Of a stretch of DNA of 64,000 nt, positions 1-8,573 are shown piece by piece. The notes beneath the pieces were generated by a model. The model was not told where the DNA came from and ran no database searches. It saw nothing but the letters and a program-made list of their open reading frames with translations. The translations under genes and the position numbers were made by a program. The stretch comes from Sphingobacterium haloxyli (lineage in GTDB: Bacteria; Bacteroidota; Bacteroidia; Sphingobacteriales; Sphingobacteriaceae). The stretch covers positions 1 to 64,000 of the forward strand of contig NZ_PVBQ01000019.1 of the NCBI RefSeq assembly GCF_002980525.1. The letters run 5' to 3'. Within the stretch, counting starts at the first letter, position 1; each line of letters starts with the position of its first letter.

Positions 1-539
1 GCATACCCCTGTTGCGCATACTCACCGATAGAGGGACGGAATATTGCGGAGCAAGGGAACATCATGAGTTCCAGCTATATCTGGCTATTGAAGATATAGA
101 ACACACTAAGACCAAAGCTAAAAGCCCACAGACAAACGGCATCTGTGAACGCTTTCACAGGACTATGCAGGATGAATTCTATGCCACAGCGTTCCGAAAG
201 AAGATCTATGGAAGCATAGAGGAACTCCAAAAGGATCTTGATGTATGGTTGGACTACTACAACTCTGAAAGACCGCACTCGGGTAAATATTGCTACGGTA
301 AAACACCGAAAGATACCTGGGAAGAAAGTATCTATCTTGCAAAAGAGAAATTATTACATACTCATTCCCAAAACGTTGTATCTTTGCCGATGTCGGATGA
401 AGTAGAAACGGCACCTTATCAGAAGCATCCCTTCAACAATAACCCGACCCAACAGAATGATGAAGGGGAACGTAAATCCCCCTCCAACAACTTTTTTATA
501 GAGAAAACAACTGAGGCAATAAAACCCGTAAAAATCTAG
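1..539 (+). CDS. DDE transposase/integrase, C-terminal part (IS481-like)
   Basis: This is the catalytic C-terminal half of an rve-type DDE transposase, which would move the insertion sequence by cut-and-paste or copy-out. The frame is open to base 3, so the start lies outside the window; the TTG at 12 is not a real start. Visible motifs are the second catalytic Asp in LTDRGTEYCG and the catalytic Glu in PQTNGICERFHRTMQDEF, about 35 residues apart. The typical tail DVWLDYYNSERPHSG follows. The last 60 residues are low in known motifs. The first catalytic Asp is off the left edge. IS481 is my preferred family; IS3 orfB is the alternative. Confidence 0.85.
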   Translation, partial: IPLLRILTDRGTEYCGAREHHEFQLYLAIEDIEHTKTKAKSPQTNGICERFHRTMQDEFYATAFRKKIYGSIEELQKDLDVWLDYYNSERPHSGKYCYGKTPKDTWEESIYLAKEKLLHTHSQNVVSLPMSDEVETAPYQKHPFNNNPTQQNDEGERKSPSNNFFIEKTTEAIKPVKI

Positions 540-582
540 TAGAAAAATTGCCCAACTGTCAGATTAAGTCTTAACTTTTACA
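1..582 (+). mobile_element. Right end of an IS481-type insertion sequence (left part outside window)
   Basis: The transposase reading frame is open to the left edge and ends at 539. It is followed by about 40 untranslated bases ending in a run that finishes TTTTACA at 576-582. IS481/IS3-type elements commonly end in TGT...ACA, so I place the right terminal repeat near 557-582. The left end is not in the window, so the terminal repeat pairing and any target duplication cannot be verified. The boundary is an inference and could be off by a few bases. Confidence 0.6.
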
Positions 583-823
583 CATTAGCAAAAGATTCCG
601 CGTTAATTTCATGTGTATACAATCCGTATATAGTCACCAGATCGCTTTCGATAATATTCCGAATTGTCATTAGATCTGCTGCTTTGTACAAGTGACTTAA
701 TAATTTATTGGCTAATGTATCAAATTCATCTGATGGAGAGCCGGGGATTAAATTCCAGGAATTGATGATCCTTCTCAGTTGACTGATATGGCCATGATAT
801 TGGCTTCTTATAATCTCATTCAT
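578..823 (-). CDS. Small hypothetical protein, possibly truncated by the insertion sequence
   Basis: An 81-residue, probably helical protein that I do not recognise. It begins three bases after the stop of the XRE-type regulator gene on the same strand, so the two form an operon. Its TAA stop (578-580) falls inside what looks like the terminal repeat of the neighbouring insertion sequence. The true C-terminus may therefore have been replaced when the element inserted. No catalytic motif, signal peptide or membrane segment is visible. The pairing with an HTH gene is compatible with a small regulatory or toxin-antitoxin-like module, but nothing in the sequence proves that. Confidence 0.5.
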   Translation of the reverse strand: MNEIIRSQYHGHISQLRRIINSWNLIPGSPSDEFDTLANKLLSHLYKAADLMTIRNIIESDLVTIYGLYTHEINAESFANV

Positions 824-826
824 GAA

Positions 827-1390
827 TTACAAATAATAGACATCTACTTGTCTAGCACCGAATTCGCCATCTTTTAATCTAATCGGTGCCTTTTTACTCT
901 TTAACTTACCAACTTTTACCGCATAACGAAGTGCTTTAGAAAGTTGATCACCAACGAATGTTCTTTTAAGAGTATCTTTGCTGTAAATCTCAATGTCTCG
1001 AAGATATTGTGGTTTTTTTAAAAAGTCGTCTTTCAATAGAATTTCAAGGATAAAAGCATTTGCACTACGGTCTGTTGTTGAACTTTGAAAATATTTTAAG
1101 TTTTCTTTATTATCCTTTTTGAACTGAATAAGAATATCTGATTTTGAAATGTTTGATGGTACTTCAGAACTTAGATTAAAGATTTTCGCACCACTAAACC
1201 CTAGCTTTTTCCCAATTTTTACTGCTAAAGATTCACTTAAACTCCTCGATCCATTTAACACTCCATATATATGTGATGGTTCCCTTTCTACAAATGCTGC
1301 AAACCCCTCTACTGTTAGATCGACTATTTCCATTATCAAAAGGACTCTTTTAATGACTTCTTTGTTATAGGTTTCATGTTTAGTATTCAT
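827..1390 (-). CDS. XRE-type helix-turn-helix regulator
   Basis: 187 residues. Residues about 12-70 form a Cro/C1-type HTH: a helix, then LTVEGFAAFVEREPSHIYGVLNGSRSLS, where the recognition helix region SHIYGVLNGSRSLS resembles SxIsrilnGkrxps. The C-terminal 110 residues are lysine-rich with no recognised domain and end in a region like an OB or winged fold (KAPIRLKDGEFGARQVDVYYL). It probably represses its own operon, which includes the small downstream gene. It is divergent from the long structured leader upstream of the TlpA/SusCD genes, so it could also control that promoter. No Shine-Dalgarno is seen, which is usual in this phylum. Confidence 0.65.
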   Translation of the reverse strand: MNTKHETYNKEVIKRVLLIMEIVDLTVEGFAAFVEREPSHIYGVLNGSRSLSESLAVKIGKKLGFSGAKIFNLSSEVPSNISKSDILIQFKKDNKENLKYFQSSTTDRSANAFILEILLKDDFLKKPQYLRDIEIYSKDTLKRTFVGDQLSKALRYAVKVGKLKSKKAPIRLKDGEFGARQVDVYYL

Positions 1391-1459
1391 GAAAACAAAG
1401 ACCGTATAATATTTACGCTAAAAATTATCATTAATTTACTTTTTATGTAAAATATTTTG

Positions 1460-1467
1460 TATATTTG
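1460..1467 (+). promoter_or_regulatory. Putative -7 box TATATTTG for the leader/TlpA-SusCD operon
   Basis: TATATTTG matches the Bacteroidota -7 consensus TAnnTTTG exactly. No clear -33 TTTG is found 19-21 bases upstream, so the call rests on the -7 box only. If used, transcription would start near 1474 and give a leader of more than 500 bases before the TlpA-like start codon. Confidence 0.45.
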
Positions 1468-1998
1468 CTTATGCTTTAGAAGGATTTCATAAGCATATTT
1501 GGTGTTTAAACTAGAGAGTCTTGCGGTTGCATTTCTGAAGCCGTAACGCAAGGCAGCAGTATAAACACCCACATCTTCATTGTTATGTGTATATTTGTAT
1601 GCATACGGTAGATGTGGGTCTGCTGTTAGTCCGTGTTACGTAAGGCTTCAGAAACTTTTTCGCAACCACGGCTTGCAGGCCCACATGTATCAAAAGAAAC
1701 TGCTAGCCATCAAGACTCGTTAATGGATAACGAGCGATGAAAACCGAAAAGAAAAAACTTTACAAAAATCTCATTTCTCCACCCGATTAGGTGGACGCGT
1801 ACAGCCATTATGGCTTTCCATAGATGCGACAGCGTAAAACCGAATTATAAAACCAATATCGAAACCCGTATCGTTCGTATCATTTCCGACAATATTTTAC
1901 TAACAGCGTGTGGTCTAAACTAGGTTTAGCCACAAAGGAGATATAGCGAAGAAAGAAAAAAGCAGAACCTCTGGGCCACACCCTTAAAACCTTAAAAA
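1468..1998 (+). other. Long gene-free leader with several hairpins upstream of TlpA/SusCD
   Basis: About 530 bases hold no credible gene. Besides the paired repeats at 1501-1686, short stems are visible at about 1778-1793 (CCACC/GGTGG) and about 1803-1815 (AGCCAT/ATGGCT). Another at about 1909-1933 pairs GTGGTCTAAAC with GTTTAGCCAC. The GTGTGG of this last stem can alternatively pair with CCACAC about 60 bases further on, just before the start codon. Exclusive pairings so close to the start suggest attenuation or translational control, but this is inference without folding software. Confidence 0.5.
1501..1686 (+). repeat. Pair of homologous hairpins in inverted orientation
   Basis: Hairpin A (1501-1569) has an 8-base stem GGTGTTTA/TAAACACC. 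Hairpin B (1612-1686) has a 12-base stem ATGTGGGTCTGC/GCAGGCCCACAT with one G-U pair. The interiors are reverse-complement relatives. TTTCTGAAGCC-GTAAC (1532-1547) matches GTTAC-GGCTTCAGAAA (1635-1654), GGTTGC (1525-1530) matches GCAACC (1662-1667), and ACCCACATC (1567-1575) matches GATGTGGGT (1611-1619). A and B can thus form either two local hairpins or one large stem around a 35-base loop. Confidence 0.7.
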
Positions 1999-3414
1999 AT
2001 GAACAATTTTTACAGGGGTGGGAGAGGACTGGCCTTTTTCAAGCACCTATTTCGCCTTTTCAAATCAAGAAATAACCGAAGCCGGACGCTGTTCAGCTTC
2101 GCGGCACCAATTTTATGTTTCATGTTGTTTAATCTATCAGAAGCCCGGACGCAGTCCCGAGATGACCTCGGGGCTGCCGAAAGGCAAACCGAGATTAAGC
2201 CATTGGAAATAGGGGATACCATCCCCGAATATATATGGCAGCTGCCATTGCGGGTTGTTAATCATCCCGCCGGAAAGGATACGATTACTTTATACGACTA
2301 CCGAGATAAGAAACTGATTATTCTGGACTTTTGGGCAACATGGTGTACGAGTTGTATTAAAGCTTTTCCTAAGTTAGACACGCTTCAAAAAGATATTGGA
2401 CAAAAGGAAATGCAGATCGTGTTGGTGAACAGTAAGTCGACCAGGGACAATAGCATCAGTACGAAGCAGTTCTTCCGCAATAAACGGTATCTCCCAGACC
2501 TGCTGTCGGTGACGGAAGACACAGTATTCAAAGAACTTTTCCCTCACCGGAGCATCCCACATTATGTCTGGCTCCGCGATGGGCGTCTGCTAGCGACGAC
2601 GAAGGCCGAAGATCTTACTTGTGAAAATATCCAAAAGGCGATGGCAGGAGGCGCGATCAATTCTTCCCGTGTGCCGCGGATTTCATTCGATATCCGCCAG
2701 CCTTTATTTGACAACGGAAACGGCGGACAGGCACCCGTTCCCATTTATAAATCGACTTTGAGCCCTTTCATGAATGGGCTTAAAAGTGCATTTGCAATCG
2801 ATGTGAACGATTTTGGACAATATACCAGATTGGTATTTACAAACAGTCCCCTGATCAATCTTTTGACCTACGCTTACCCAGCGCTTCAAGCTCTCTCTCC
2901 GTCACGCCTCATTCTGGATGTGGAAGACAAAAGTCCATTTCGACAGGAACCCTTCATGAAGTGGAAAAGTAGGCATCTCTATACCTATGAGGCCCGCTTC
3001 CCCGCAACTACTGAAGAGAAAGCGAAAGAGCTTATGCAATCCGACCTTCGCACATATTTCAAATACGATATTACAGATACGATCATGGAGATGGATTGTT
3101 TAGTTGCGAGGCCGGTCGATCCGAATGTCGGCAAGGTGCGCGATATCGCTAAGTCAACAAACCAAAACGAAGGTGAGAGCACGGATACTTATTTCCAAGA
3201 CTATGCACTCGACGCTTTTTTTGAACAGATAGAGGCACTCCAGCGAATGCCTGTCGTAAATGAGACTGGCATGGAAGATCGCTCCATACTCCGGCTACCC
3301 ACCGACCTATCGGATATGTCTAGGGTAAAGAGTGCTTTGCAGCGATATGATATTGAATTCTCGGTAGAAAAAAGACAGGTACCTGTTGTCATCCTTTCAG
3401 ATAAAAAAAACTAA
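1999..3414 (+). CDS. TlpA-like thioredoxin-fold protein with unknown C-terminal region
   Basis: 471 residues. A basic N-terminus and hydrophobic stretch (about residues 30-46) act as signal peptide or anchor. Residues about 68-210 are a redoxin/TlpA domain with the active site FWATWCTSC (Cys116 and Cys119), so it should be a periplasmic thiol-disulfide oxidoreductase. The remaining roughly 260 residues match no domain I can name. It is the first gene of an operon with SusC, which starts 3 bases after its stop, and SusD. TlpA-like proteins fused or linked to SusCD pairs are common in this phylum, but the substrate is not known. Confidence 0.75.
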   Translation: MNNFYRGGRGLAFFKHLFRLFKSRNNRSRTLFSFAAPILCFMLFNLSEARTQSRDDLGAAERQTEIKPLEIGDTIPEYIWQLPLRVVNHPAGKDTITLYDYRDKKLIILDFWATWCTSCIKAFPKLDTLQKDIGQKEMQIVLVNSKSTRDNSISTKQFFRNKRYLPDLLSVTEDTVFKELFPHRSIPHYVWLRDGRLLATTKAEDLTCENIQKAMAGGAINSSRVPRISFDIRQPLFDNGNGGQAPVPIYKSTLSPFMNGLKSAFAIDVNDFGQYTRLVFTNSPLINLLTYAYPALQALSPSRLILDVEDKSPFRQEPFMKWKSRHLYTYEARFPATTEEKAKELMQSDLRTYFKYDITDTIMEMDCLVARPVDPNVGKVRDIAKSTNQNEGESTDTYFQDYALDAFFEQIEALQRMPVVNETGMEDRSILRLPTDLSDMSRVKSALQRYDIEFSVEKRQVPVVILSDKKN

Positions 3415-3417
3415 AAA

Positions 3418-6400
3418 ATGAAAAATATATTTTTACTAACTTTCCTATTCTTTCCTTTCGTATCGATCGGCCAAACGGTAAGGGGATATGTTTTTGATAA
3501 CCGAAACGAGCCTATAGCAGGTATCACCATTACTCTTAAGGAAACCGAGTCAAACACAACCACAGATAAACAAGGACGGTTCGCTATAGCAGTACCACCC
3601 GAGGGTGGGATCCTCGTCTTTAGCGGAATCGGTTACTCTACAGTTGAAGTACAGGCCGAATTCGACACAGAGTTGAAGGTCAATATGTCCAGCGAACGCA
3701 ATAATTTAGACGAAGTACAAGTGATAGGGTATGGAACCACTACGCGGCGTTACAATGTTGGTTCGGTGACGACGATCAAAGCCGAAGATATAGCGAAGCA
3801 ACCTGTTTCCAATCCATTAGCAGCACTTCAGGGCCGCGTCCCAGGTCTGGTCATCAGTGCGACAAGCGGCCTGCCGGGAGCTTCGTTCAATGTACAGGTC
3901 AGGGGGCAGAATACACTTTCCTCAAGTGTTCAGGGGTTGGGTGTCGCGACGCCCCTGGATAATCCACTTTATATAATTGACGGTGTTCCGTTCGCTCCGC
4001 AGAACGGGAATATAAATCAGCTTCGGTCCATCCAGTCGCCGGGCGGAGCTACGGTATTCAATAACCAATACGGCGGTTCAAGTCCGTTCAACAGTATCAA
4101 CCCAGCGGATATCGAAAGTATCGAAGTCTTACGGGACGCGGATGCGACAGCCATATATGGCTCCAGAGGAGGTAATGGCGTTATACTGATCACAACGAAG
4201 CGGGGTGCAAATGGAAAAACGGAATTCACCGCCGACGTAAGTTCTGGCGTGAGCGTAATCGGAAAGACGATACCGATGATGGATACACGCGAATACCTCG
4301 CCATGCGGAGGGAAGCGCTGGCGAACGATGGTCTTGAGCCTAATCTGACGCTTTGGGATCCCGCGTACGCACCCGACCTGTTGGCTTTTGATGACGCGAA
4401 GCATACAGATTGGAAAGATTATTTTATGGGAAATACGGCAAGGAACACGATCGCGAACGCATCGATCTCCGGCGGTAACCAGTATACTAATTTTAGACTG
4501 TCAGCCGGCTTTAACAGAAATACGTATATCTTCCCTGGCGATTTTTCAGAAAACCGTACGAACTTGGCTGTCAACCTGCAGCATCGATCAGTAGACAGCA
4601 GGTTTGGTATCGATTTTTCAGCAAACTACTCCTATACCATCAACAATTCTTCGGGTTCACCAGATCTTTTGATGGCCTATCGGCTAGAGCCCAATTTCCC
4701 GGACTTGCTGGACGATCATGATAATCTTGTTTGGTCCTACAACGGGATAGATCTCGGCATGGGGATAAACGGTAATCCGATAGCATATTTAAGAAACTTG
4801 TACTCCACGGAAAACACGTTGCTGAACAGCAGCCTTCAGCTCTCCTACAAAGTGAGTAAAGCACTTCAACTTCGAGCTAGTCTCGGCTATAACACCGTGA
4901 TGGGTGAAGAGTATTTCGGAAATCCGTTATCGGCACAGAATCCTCATCGGGGCCTCGAAGCAGAGGCGACCTTTGGCAATAATAATTTCGGCGCGTGGAT
5001 CGCTGAACCGCAATTGGAATACAGGAAACCGGTCGGTCAGGGAACGATAAGTATCCTGATCGGTGGAACGATACAGTACAGTACGAACGACAAGACGCAG
5101 ATTACCGGAATCGGTTACGCAAATGATGATCTTTTGGGATCGATAAACGGTGCGTCGGACCGCTATGTAAGCGACGGGTTCAGCGAATATCGGTATGCCG
5201 CCGTATTTGGTAGGGCTAATTACAGGTTGAAAGATAAGTATATTCTCAACCTGACCGCCAGACGGGACGGGTCGAGTCGATTTGGACCGGGAAGACAATT
5301 CGGAAATTTCGGATCGATAGGTGCCGGTTGGCTTTTTGCAGAAGAAAAATTCATCAGCGACAACCTACATTTTTTGACGTACGGTAAGCTACGGGCAAGC
5401 TATGGCGTTACAGGAAGTGACGCGATAGGCGATTACCAATATATTCCGCGTTGGGCTCCTACGACTTATCCATATAACGGTGTTGTTGGTTATAGTCCGC
5501 AGAACCATTTCAATCCAACACTTAGTTGGGCATCTACGCGAAAATGGGAAGCTGGATTAGAACTCGGAGTTTATCAAGATAGGATACTGTTGAGTTCGGC
5601 CTATTTCAGGAATCGTTCCGGAGATCAGCTCGTTAGCTATTACCTGCCTACCCAGACGGGGTTTGGTGCAGTGGTTGATAATTGGGACGCCCTAGTGCAG
5701 AACGCAGGTTTTGAGTTTGTACTGCAGACAAATAACTTACAGAATCAACACTTTGGCTGGACGTCGTCCTTTAATATCTCCCTCCCACGCAATGAGCTGA
5801 TCAAGTTCCCTGATCTGGAAACCTCTCCGTACGCGACTCGATATGTCGTTGGACGGTCGCTTGGAACCATATACGGCTTTGACTTTGCCGGTGTCAATCC
5901 GGAAACGGGACTTTTCCAGTTTCGGAATGCGCAAGGTGAGCTGACGAGTACTCCTGTCAGCCCGTCGGGCACCCGATTTAACGACTTTATACCGATCGGC
6001 AATCGCGATCCTAAATTTTATGGCGGTTTGCAGAATGCCTTGCGTTACAAAGGGATACAGCTGGATTTGTTCCTTGAATTTCGGAAACAGTTAGGGACAA
6101 ACTTTTTGCAGCAGGCCTATACGTTTACACCGGGACACCAGTACAATGTTCCAGCCGCACTATTGGACAGGTGGCAAAAAGAAGGAGATATGAAGGACTT
6201 ACAGCGGTTTACGGCGTCATATGGAGATGCATACCGTACCGGGCAGCACTTCGTCATGTCGAGCGGTGTATATTCCGACGCATCCTATATACGACTTCGT
6301 AACCTCAATTTATCCTATACCTTTGGTTCCGCCACGGCGGCCCGTCTCGGCCTAAGTAGGTTTCGTATACATGCAGCGGCACAGAACCTTTTTACATTCA

Positions 6401-6492
6401 GCGGCTACCAGGGGAATGACCCGGAAACGCAGAGCCTGTACGGCGTTCCTGTATTAAAGACCTTTGTACTTGGTATAAATCTAACATTATAA
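3418..6492 (+). CDS. SusC/RagA-type TonB-dependent outer membrane transporter
   Basis: 1024 residues with a signal peptide (MKNIFLLTFLFFPFVSIGQ). A CarboxypepD_reg-like domain follows (VRGYVFDNRNEPIAGITITL), then a TonB-box region near DEVQVIGYGTT. The plug domain includes NPLAALQGRVPGLVI and VLRDADATAIYGSRGGNGVILITTKRG, and a 22-strand barrel ends at VLGINLTL. It would import an oligomeric substrate captured with the SusD partner encoded 11 bases downstream. There is no STN domain, so this locus is not controlled by FecR-type trans-envelope signalling, unlike the second SusC in the window. Confidence 0.93.
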   Translation: MKNIFLLTFLFFPFVSIGQTVRGYVFDNRNEPIAGITITLKETESNTTTDKQGRFAIAVPPEGGILVFSGIGYSTVEVQAEFDTELKVNMSSERNNLDEVQVIGYGTTTRRYNVGSVTTIKAEDIAKQPVSNPLAALQGRVPGLVISATSGLPGASFNVQVRGQNTLSSSVQGLGVATPLDNPLYIIDGVPFAPQNGNINQLRSIQSPGGATVFNNQYGGSSPFNSINPADIESIEVLRDADATAIYGSRGGNGVILITTKRGANGKTEFTADVSSGVSVIGKTIPMMDTREYLAMRREALANDGLEPNLTLWDPAYAPDLLAFDDAKHTDWKDYFMGNTARNTIANASISGGNQYTNFRLSAGFNRNTYIFPGDFSENRTNLAVNLQHRSVDSRFGIDFSANYSYTINNSSGSPDLLMAYRLEPNFPDLLDDHDNLVWSYNGIDLGMGINGNPIAYLRNLYSTENTLLNSSLQLSYKVSKALQLRASLGYNTVMGEEYFGNPLSAQNPHRGLEAEATFGNNNFGAWIAEPQLEYRKPVGQGTISILIGGTIQYSTNDKTQITGIGYANDDLLGSINGASDRYVSDGFSEYRYAAVFGRANYRLKDKYILNLTARRDGSSRFGPGRQFGNFGSIGAGWLFAEEKFISDNLHFLTYGKLRASYGVTGSDAIGDYQYIPRWAPTTYPYNGVVGYSPQNHFNPTLSWASTRKWEAGLELGVYQDRILLSSAYFRNRSGDQLVSYYLPTQTGFGAVVDNWDALVQNAGFEFVLQTNNLQNQHFGWTSSFNISLPRNELIKFPDLETSPYATRYVVGRSLGTIYGFDFAGVNPETGLFQFRNAQGELTSTPVSPSGTRFNDFIPIGNRDPKFYGGLQNALRYKGIQLDLFLEFRKQLGTNFLQQAYTFTPGHQYNVPAALLDRWQKEGDMKDLQRFTASYGDAYRTGQHFVMSSGVYSDASYIRLRNLNLSYTFGSATAARLGLSRFRIHAAAQNLFTFSGYQGNDPETQSLYGVPVLKTFVLGINLTL

Positions 6493-6503
6493 ATGAAGCA
6501 GTC

Positions 6504-7871
6504 ATGAAAAAATTAAGTATACTGTACATACCGATAATTTTGGTAGCAATAGCCTCATCCTGTAAACAGCTTGTCCAGATCGATCTACCCAAAGATGAAC
6601 TGACAACAGAAAAGGTTTTCTCCGATAGTACTAACGCCAATGCGGCAATCGTTGGGATATATGTGCGCATGCAGGGCGGCCTGAACCTATGCTCAGGTTC
6701 GCTATCCATCTATCCGGCATTGTCCGCGGACGAACTGTATCTAGCAAGTGCAACAGAGGAGAACGGACAGTTTTTTGCCAATGCGCTGCTGCCTATCAAT
6801 AATACAGTGGGAGGGATATGGTCAACAGCGTATTCGTTCATCTATGATCAGAACGCATGTATTGAAGGAATAACGCAAAGCGACAACATTAGAGAAGACC
6901 AAAAGGCTGAGCTGGTTGCTGAAGCAAGGGTTATAAGAGCCTTTCTATATTTTAATCTGGTGAACCTCTATGGCGCTGTGCCGTTGGTACTCACAACCGA
7001 TTACGATCACAGTCGGACGCTGTCGAGGATGCCCGTGGAGGTGGTGTATGATCAGATCATCTCGGATCTGCTCTATGCCAAGTCTACTTTGCCGCTGACG
7101 GTAGATCAAAATTTCCGTGCAAACAGCGATGCCGCTACAGCCCTATTGGCGCGAGTATATCTCTATAGAGGCAACTACGCGGCAGCTATCGAGCAGGCTA
7201 CGGAAATAATAGAATCAGGTCGCTATACACTGGCGCCGACGCCAAACGAGGTGTTTTCCGCCCAGAGTACCGAGACGATATGGAATCTGCTGCCTGTCAA
7301 TCCGGCACGCGCTACCTGGGAAGGATTCAATTTTATCCCATCATCGCCAACGCGTATTCCAACTTATGTCCTCTCGGAAGCATTGCTTGATTCATTTGAT
7401 GAAGATGATCTCCGTGCGTCGCAGTGGGTCGGGCATAGTACGGTGAATGGTCAGATCTATGCCTATCCCTACAAATATAAAATGCGAACTTCAGCAGGGC
7501 AGACCAATGTTGAGCGATATGTTGTATTGCGACTGGCCGAGCAGTATCTGATCAGAAGTGAAGCCGCCGCTGAAATGGGTGATATCCAAGGTTCCACAGC
7601 TGATATCAACGTGATCAGGATCCGTGCGGGATTACTCGCTACTGCAGATGGATATGATAGGGAGTTTATACTTAATGAAATCGCAAAACAGCGAAGGCTG
7701 GAGCTGATGTGTGAGTGGGGGCACCGCTGGTACGATTTAAAGAGGACAGGTGTAGCAGATGCTGTACTCTCGAATGTCAAACCAAACTGGCGGCCATCGG
7801 CAGAACTATTCCCCATCCCGCAGACGCAGATAAACAGAAATCCATTTCTAAGCCAGAATACCGGATACTAA
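6504..7871 (+). CDS. SusD/RagB-type substrate-binding lipoprotein
   Basis: 455 residues. The lipobox VAIASSC lies about residue 20, followed by KQLVQIDLPKDELTTEKVF, the typical SusD start. The TPR-like core (EARVIRAFLYFNLVNLYGAVPLVL) and C-terminal signature (EIAKQRRLELMCEWGHRWYDLKRTG) are clear. It caps the preceding SusC barrel on the cell surface. It ends the plus-strand operon: a strong terminator hairpin follows within 10 bases. The protein is slightly shorter than most polysaccharide SusDs, which says little about its substrate. Confidence 0.93.
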   Translation: MKKLSILYIPIILVAIASSCKQLVQIDLPKDELTTEKVFSDSTNANAAIVGIYVRMQGGLNLCSGSLSIYPALSADELYLASATEENGQFFANALLPINNTVGGIWSTAYSFIYDQNACIEGITQSDNIREDQKAELVAEARVIRAFLYFNLVNLYGAVPLVLTTDYDHSRTLSRMPVEVVYDQIISDLLYAKSTLPLTVDQNFRANSDAATALLARVYLYRGNYAAAIEQATEIIESGRYTLAPTPNEVFSAQSTETIWNLLPVNPARATWEGFNFIPSSPTRIPTYVLSEALLDSFDEDDLRASQWVGHSTVNGQIYAYPYKYKMRTSAGQTNVERYVVLRLAEQYLIRSEAAAEMGDIQGSTADINVIRIRAGLLATADGYDREFILNEIAKQRRLELMCEWGHRWYDLKRTGVADAVLSNVKPNWRPSAELFPIPQTQINRNPFLSQNTGY

Positions 7872-7876
7872 AAAAA

Positions 7877-7903
7877 CAGGGGCGGTTATCGAAACCGCCC
7901 CTG
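7877..7903. terminator. Terminator hairpin after SusD
   Basis: The stem CAGGGGCGGTT/AACCGCCCCTG (7877-7887 and 7893-7903) has a 5-base loop and is preceded by an A-run. It can terminate the susD transcript and, with the A-run read as U, transcription from the right. Confidence 0.8.
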
Positions 7904-7961
7904 CTATTAACCAGAGTTTTTAGCCAACATGATGCGCATTCTTACGCACAGGTTTACGCAT

Positions 7962-8318
7962 CTAATCTTTTAGCGCACTTGTGGTTACTGGAGCCTGGGT
8001 TCCGTCCAGAACGAACGAACCGCCACTCGGATTCGTCTGGCTTGGATTGAACCCCGATATGCACTGATTAGTTTCGCCATCACATTCGTTCATGTCCTCC
8101 GGAGGATTAACGCTAGTGCCTAAATAGACAGCGTCAGACTGAGGGATGGGGCTACCTGGCGAATGAGAACCCGTTATCTGGAACCATCGTAGCGGTGTTT
8201 GCACCGTGATAGCCTCATCTTTCTTGTTCTCCGCGGCGTTTATCAGAAGGAAAGCGCCGAATAATAATATGATCGATGTTATACTGGCGATCATCCAGTT
8301 TGTTTTTAATGTAGCCAT
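7962..8318 (-). CDS. DUF6520-like small exported protein
   Basis: 118 residues. The N-terminal membrane segment or uncleaved signal is LKTNWMIASITSIILLFGAFLLINA. A low-complexity Ser/Pro/Thr-rich part then contains CDGETNQC, one Cys pair six residues apart. This architecture matches DUF6520, a Bacteroidota family of unknown function often found near TlpA/SusCD loci. It is convergent with SusD across a terminator and downstream of AraC on the same strand, about 255 bases away, with its own promoter-like box. The two cysteines could be a target of the TlpA-like redoxin; that is only a suggestion. Confidence 0.6.
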   Translation of the reverse strand: MATLKTNWMIASITSIILLFGAFLLINAAENKKDEAITVQTPLRWFQITGSHSPGSPIPQSDAVYLGTSVNPPEDMNECDGETNQCISGFNPSQTNPSGGSFVLDGTQAPVTTSALKD

Positions 8319-8485
8319 AAGGCAATCTTTTTTAATTATTAATCCTTGGTAAGTCCTATCGTTGCTTTGCCCTTCTTAGTACGATGCCCGGACATCACGA
8401 TCACGATAGTCTGAAATGTCTTTTGGCTGACCCGCCCGCCAAACCGGATAGCCTAGATCCAGTTCTTCGATGGTTGCTTGTAAGA

Positions 8486-8493
8486 CAAAGTTA
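8486..8493 (-). promoter_or_regulatory. Putative -7 box TAACTTTG for DUF6520 gene
   Basis: On the minus strand TAACTTTG fits TAnnTTTG exactly. It lies about 170 bases upstream of the DUF6520 start in the otherwise gene-free interval 8319-8573. No convincing -33 box is seen. Confidence 0.4.
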
Positions 8494-8573
8494 GCCTCAG
8501 AAATAGCCGTTGTGACTGACCGTTTTCGTAAAACATACAGACAGTTTCTGAAAAGCGAACTTTTGCTTAACGT

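Noticed and set aside
1387-1572. 61-residue minus-strand ORF across the leader hairpins
   Set aside because: It reads through the hairpin A stem, has no family resemblance, and the region is better explained as RNA structure.
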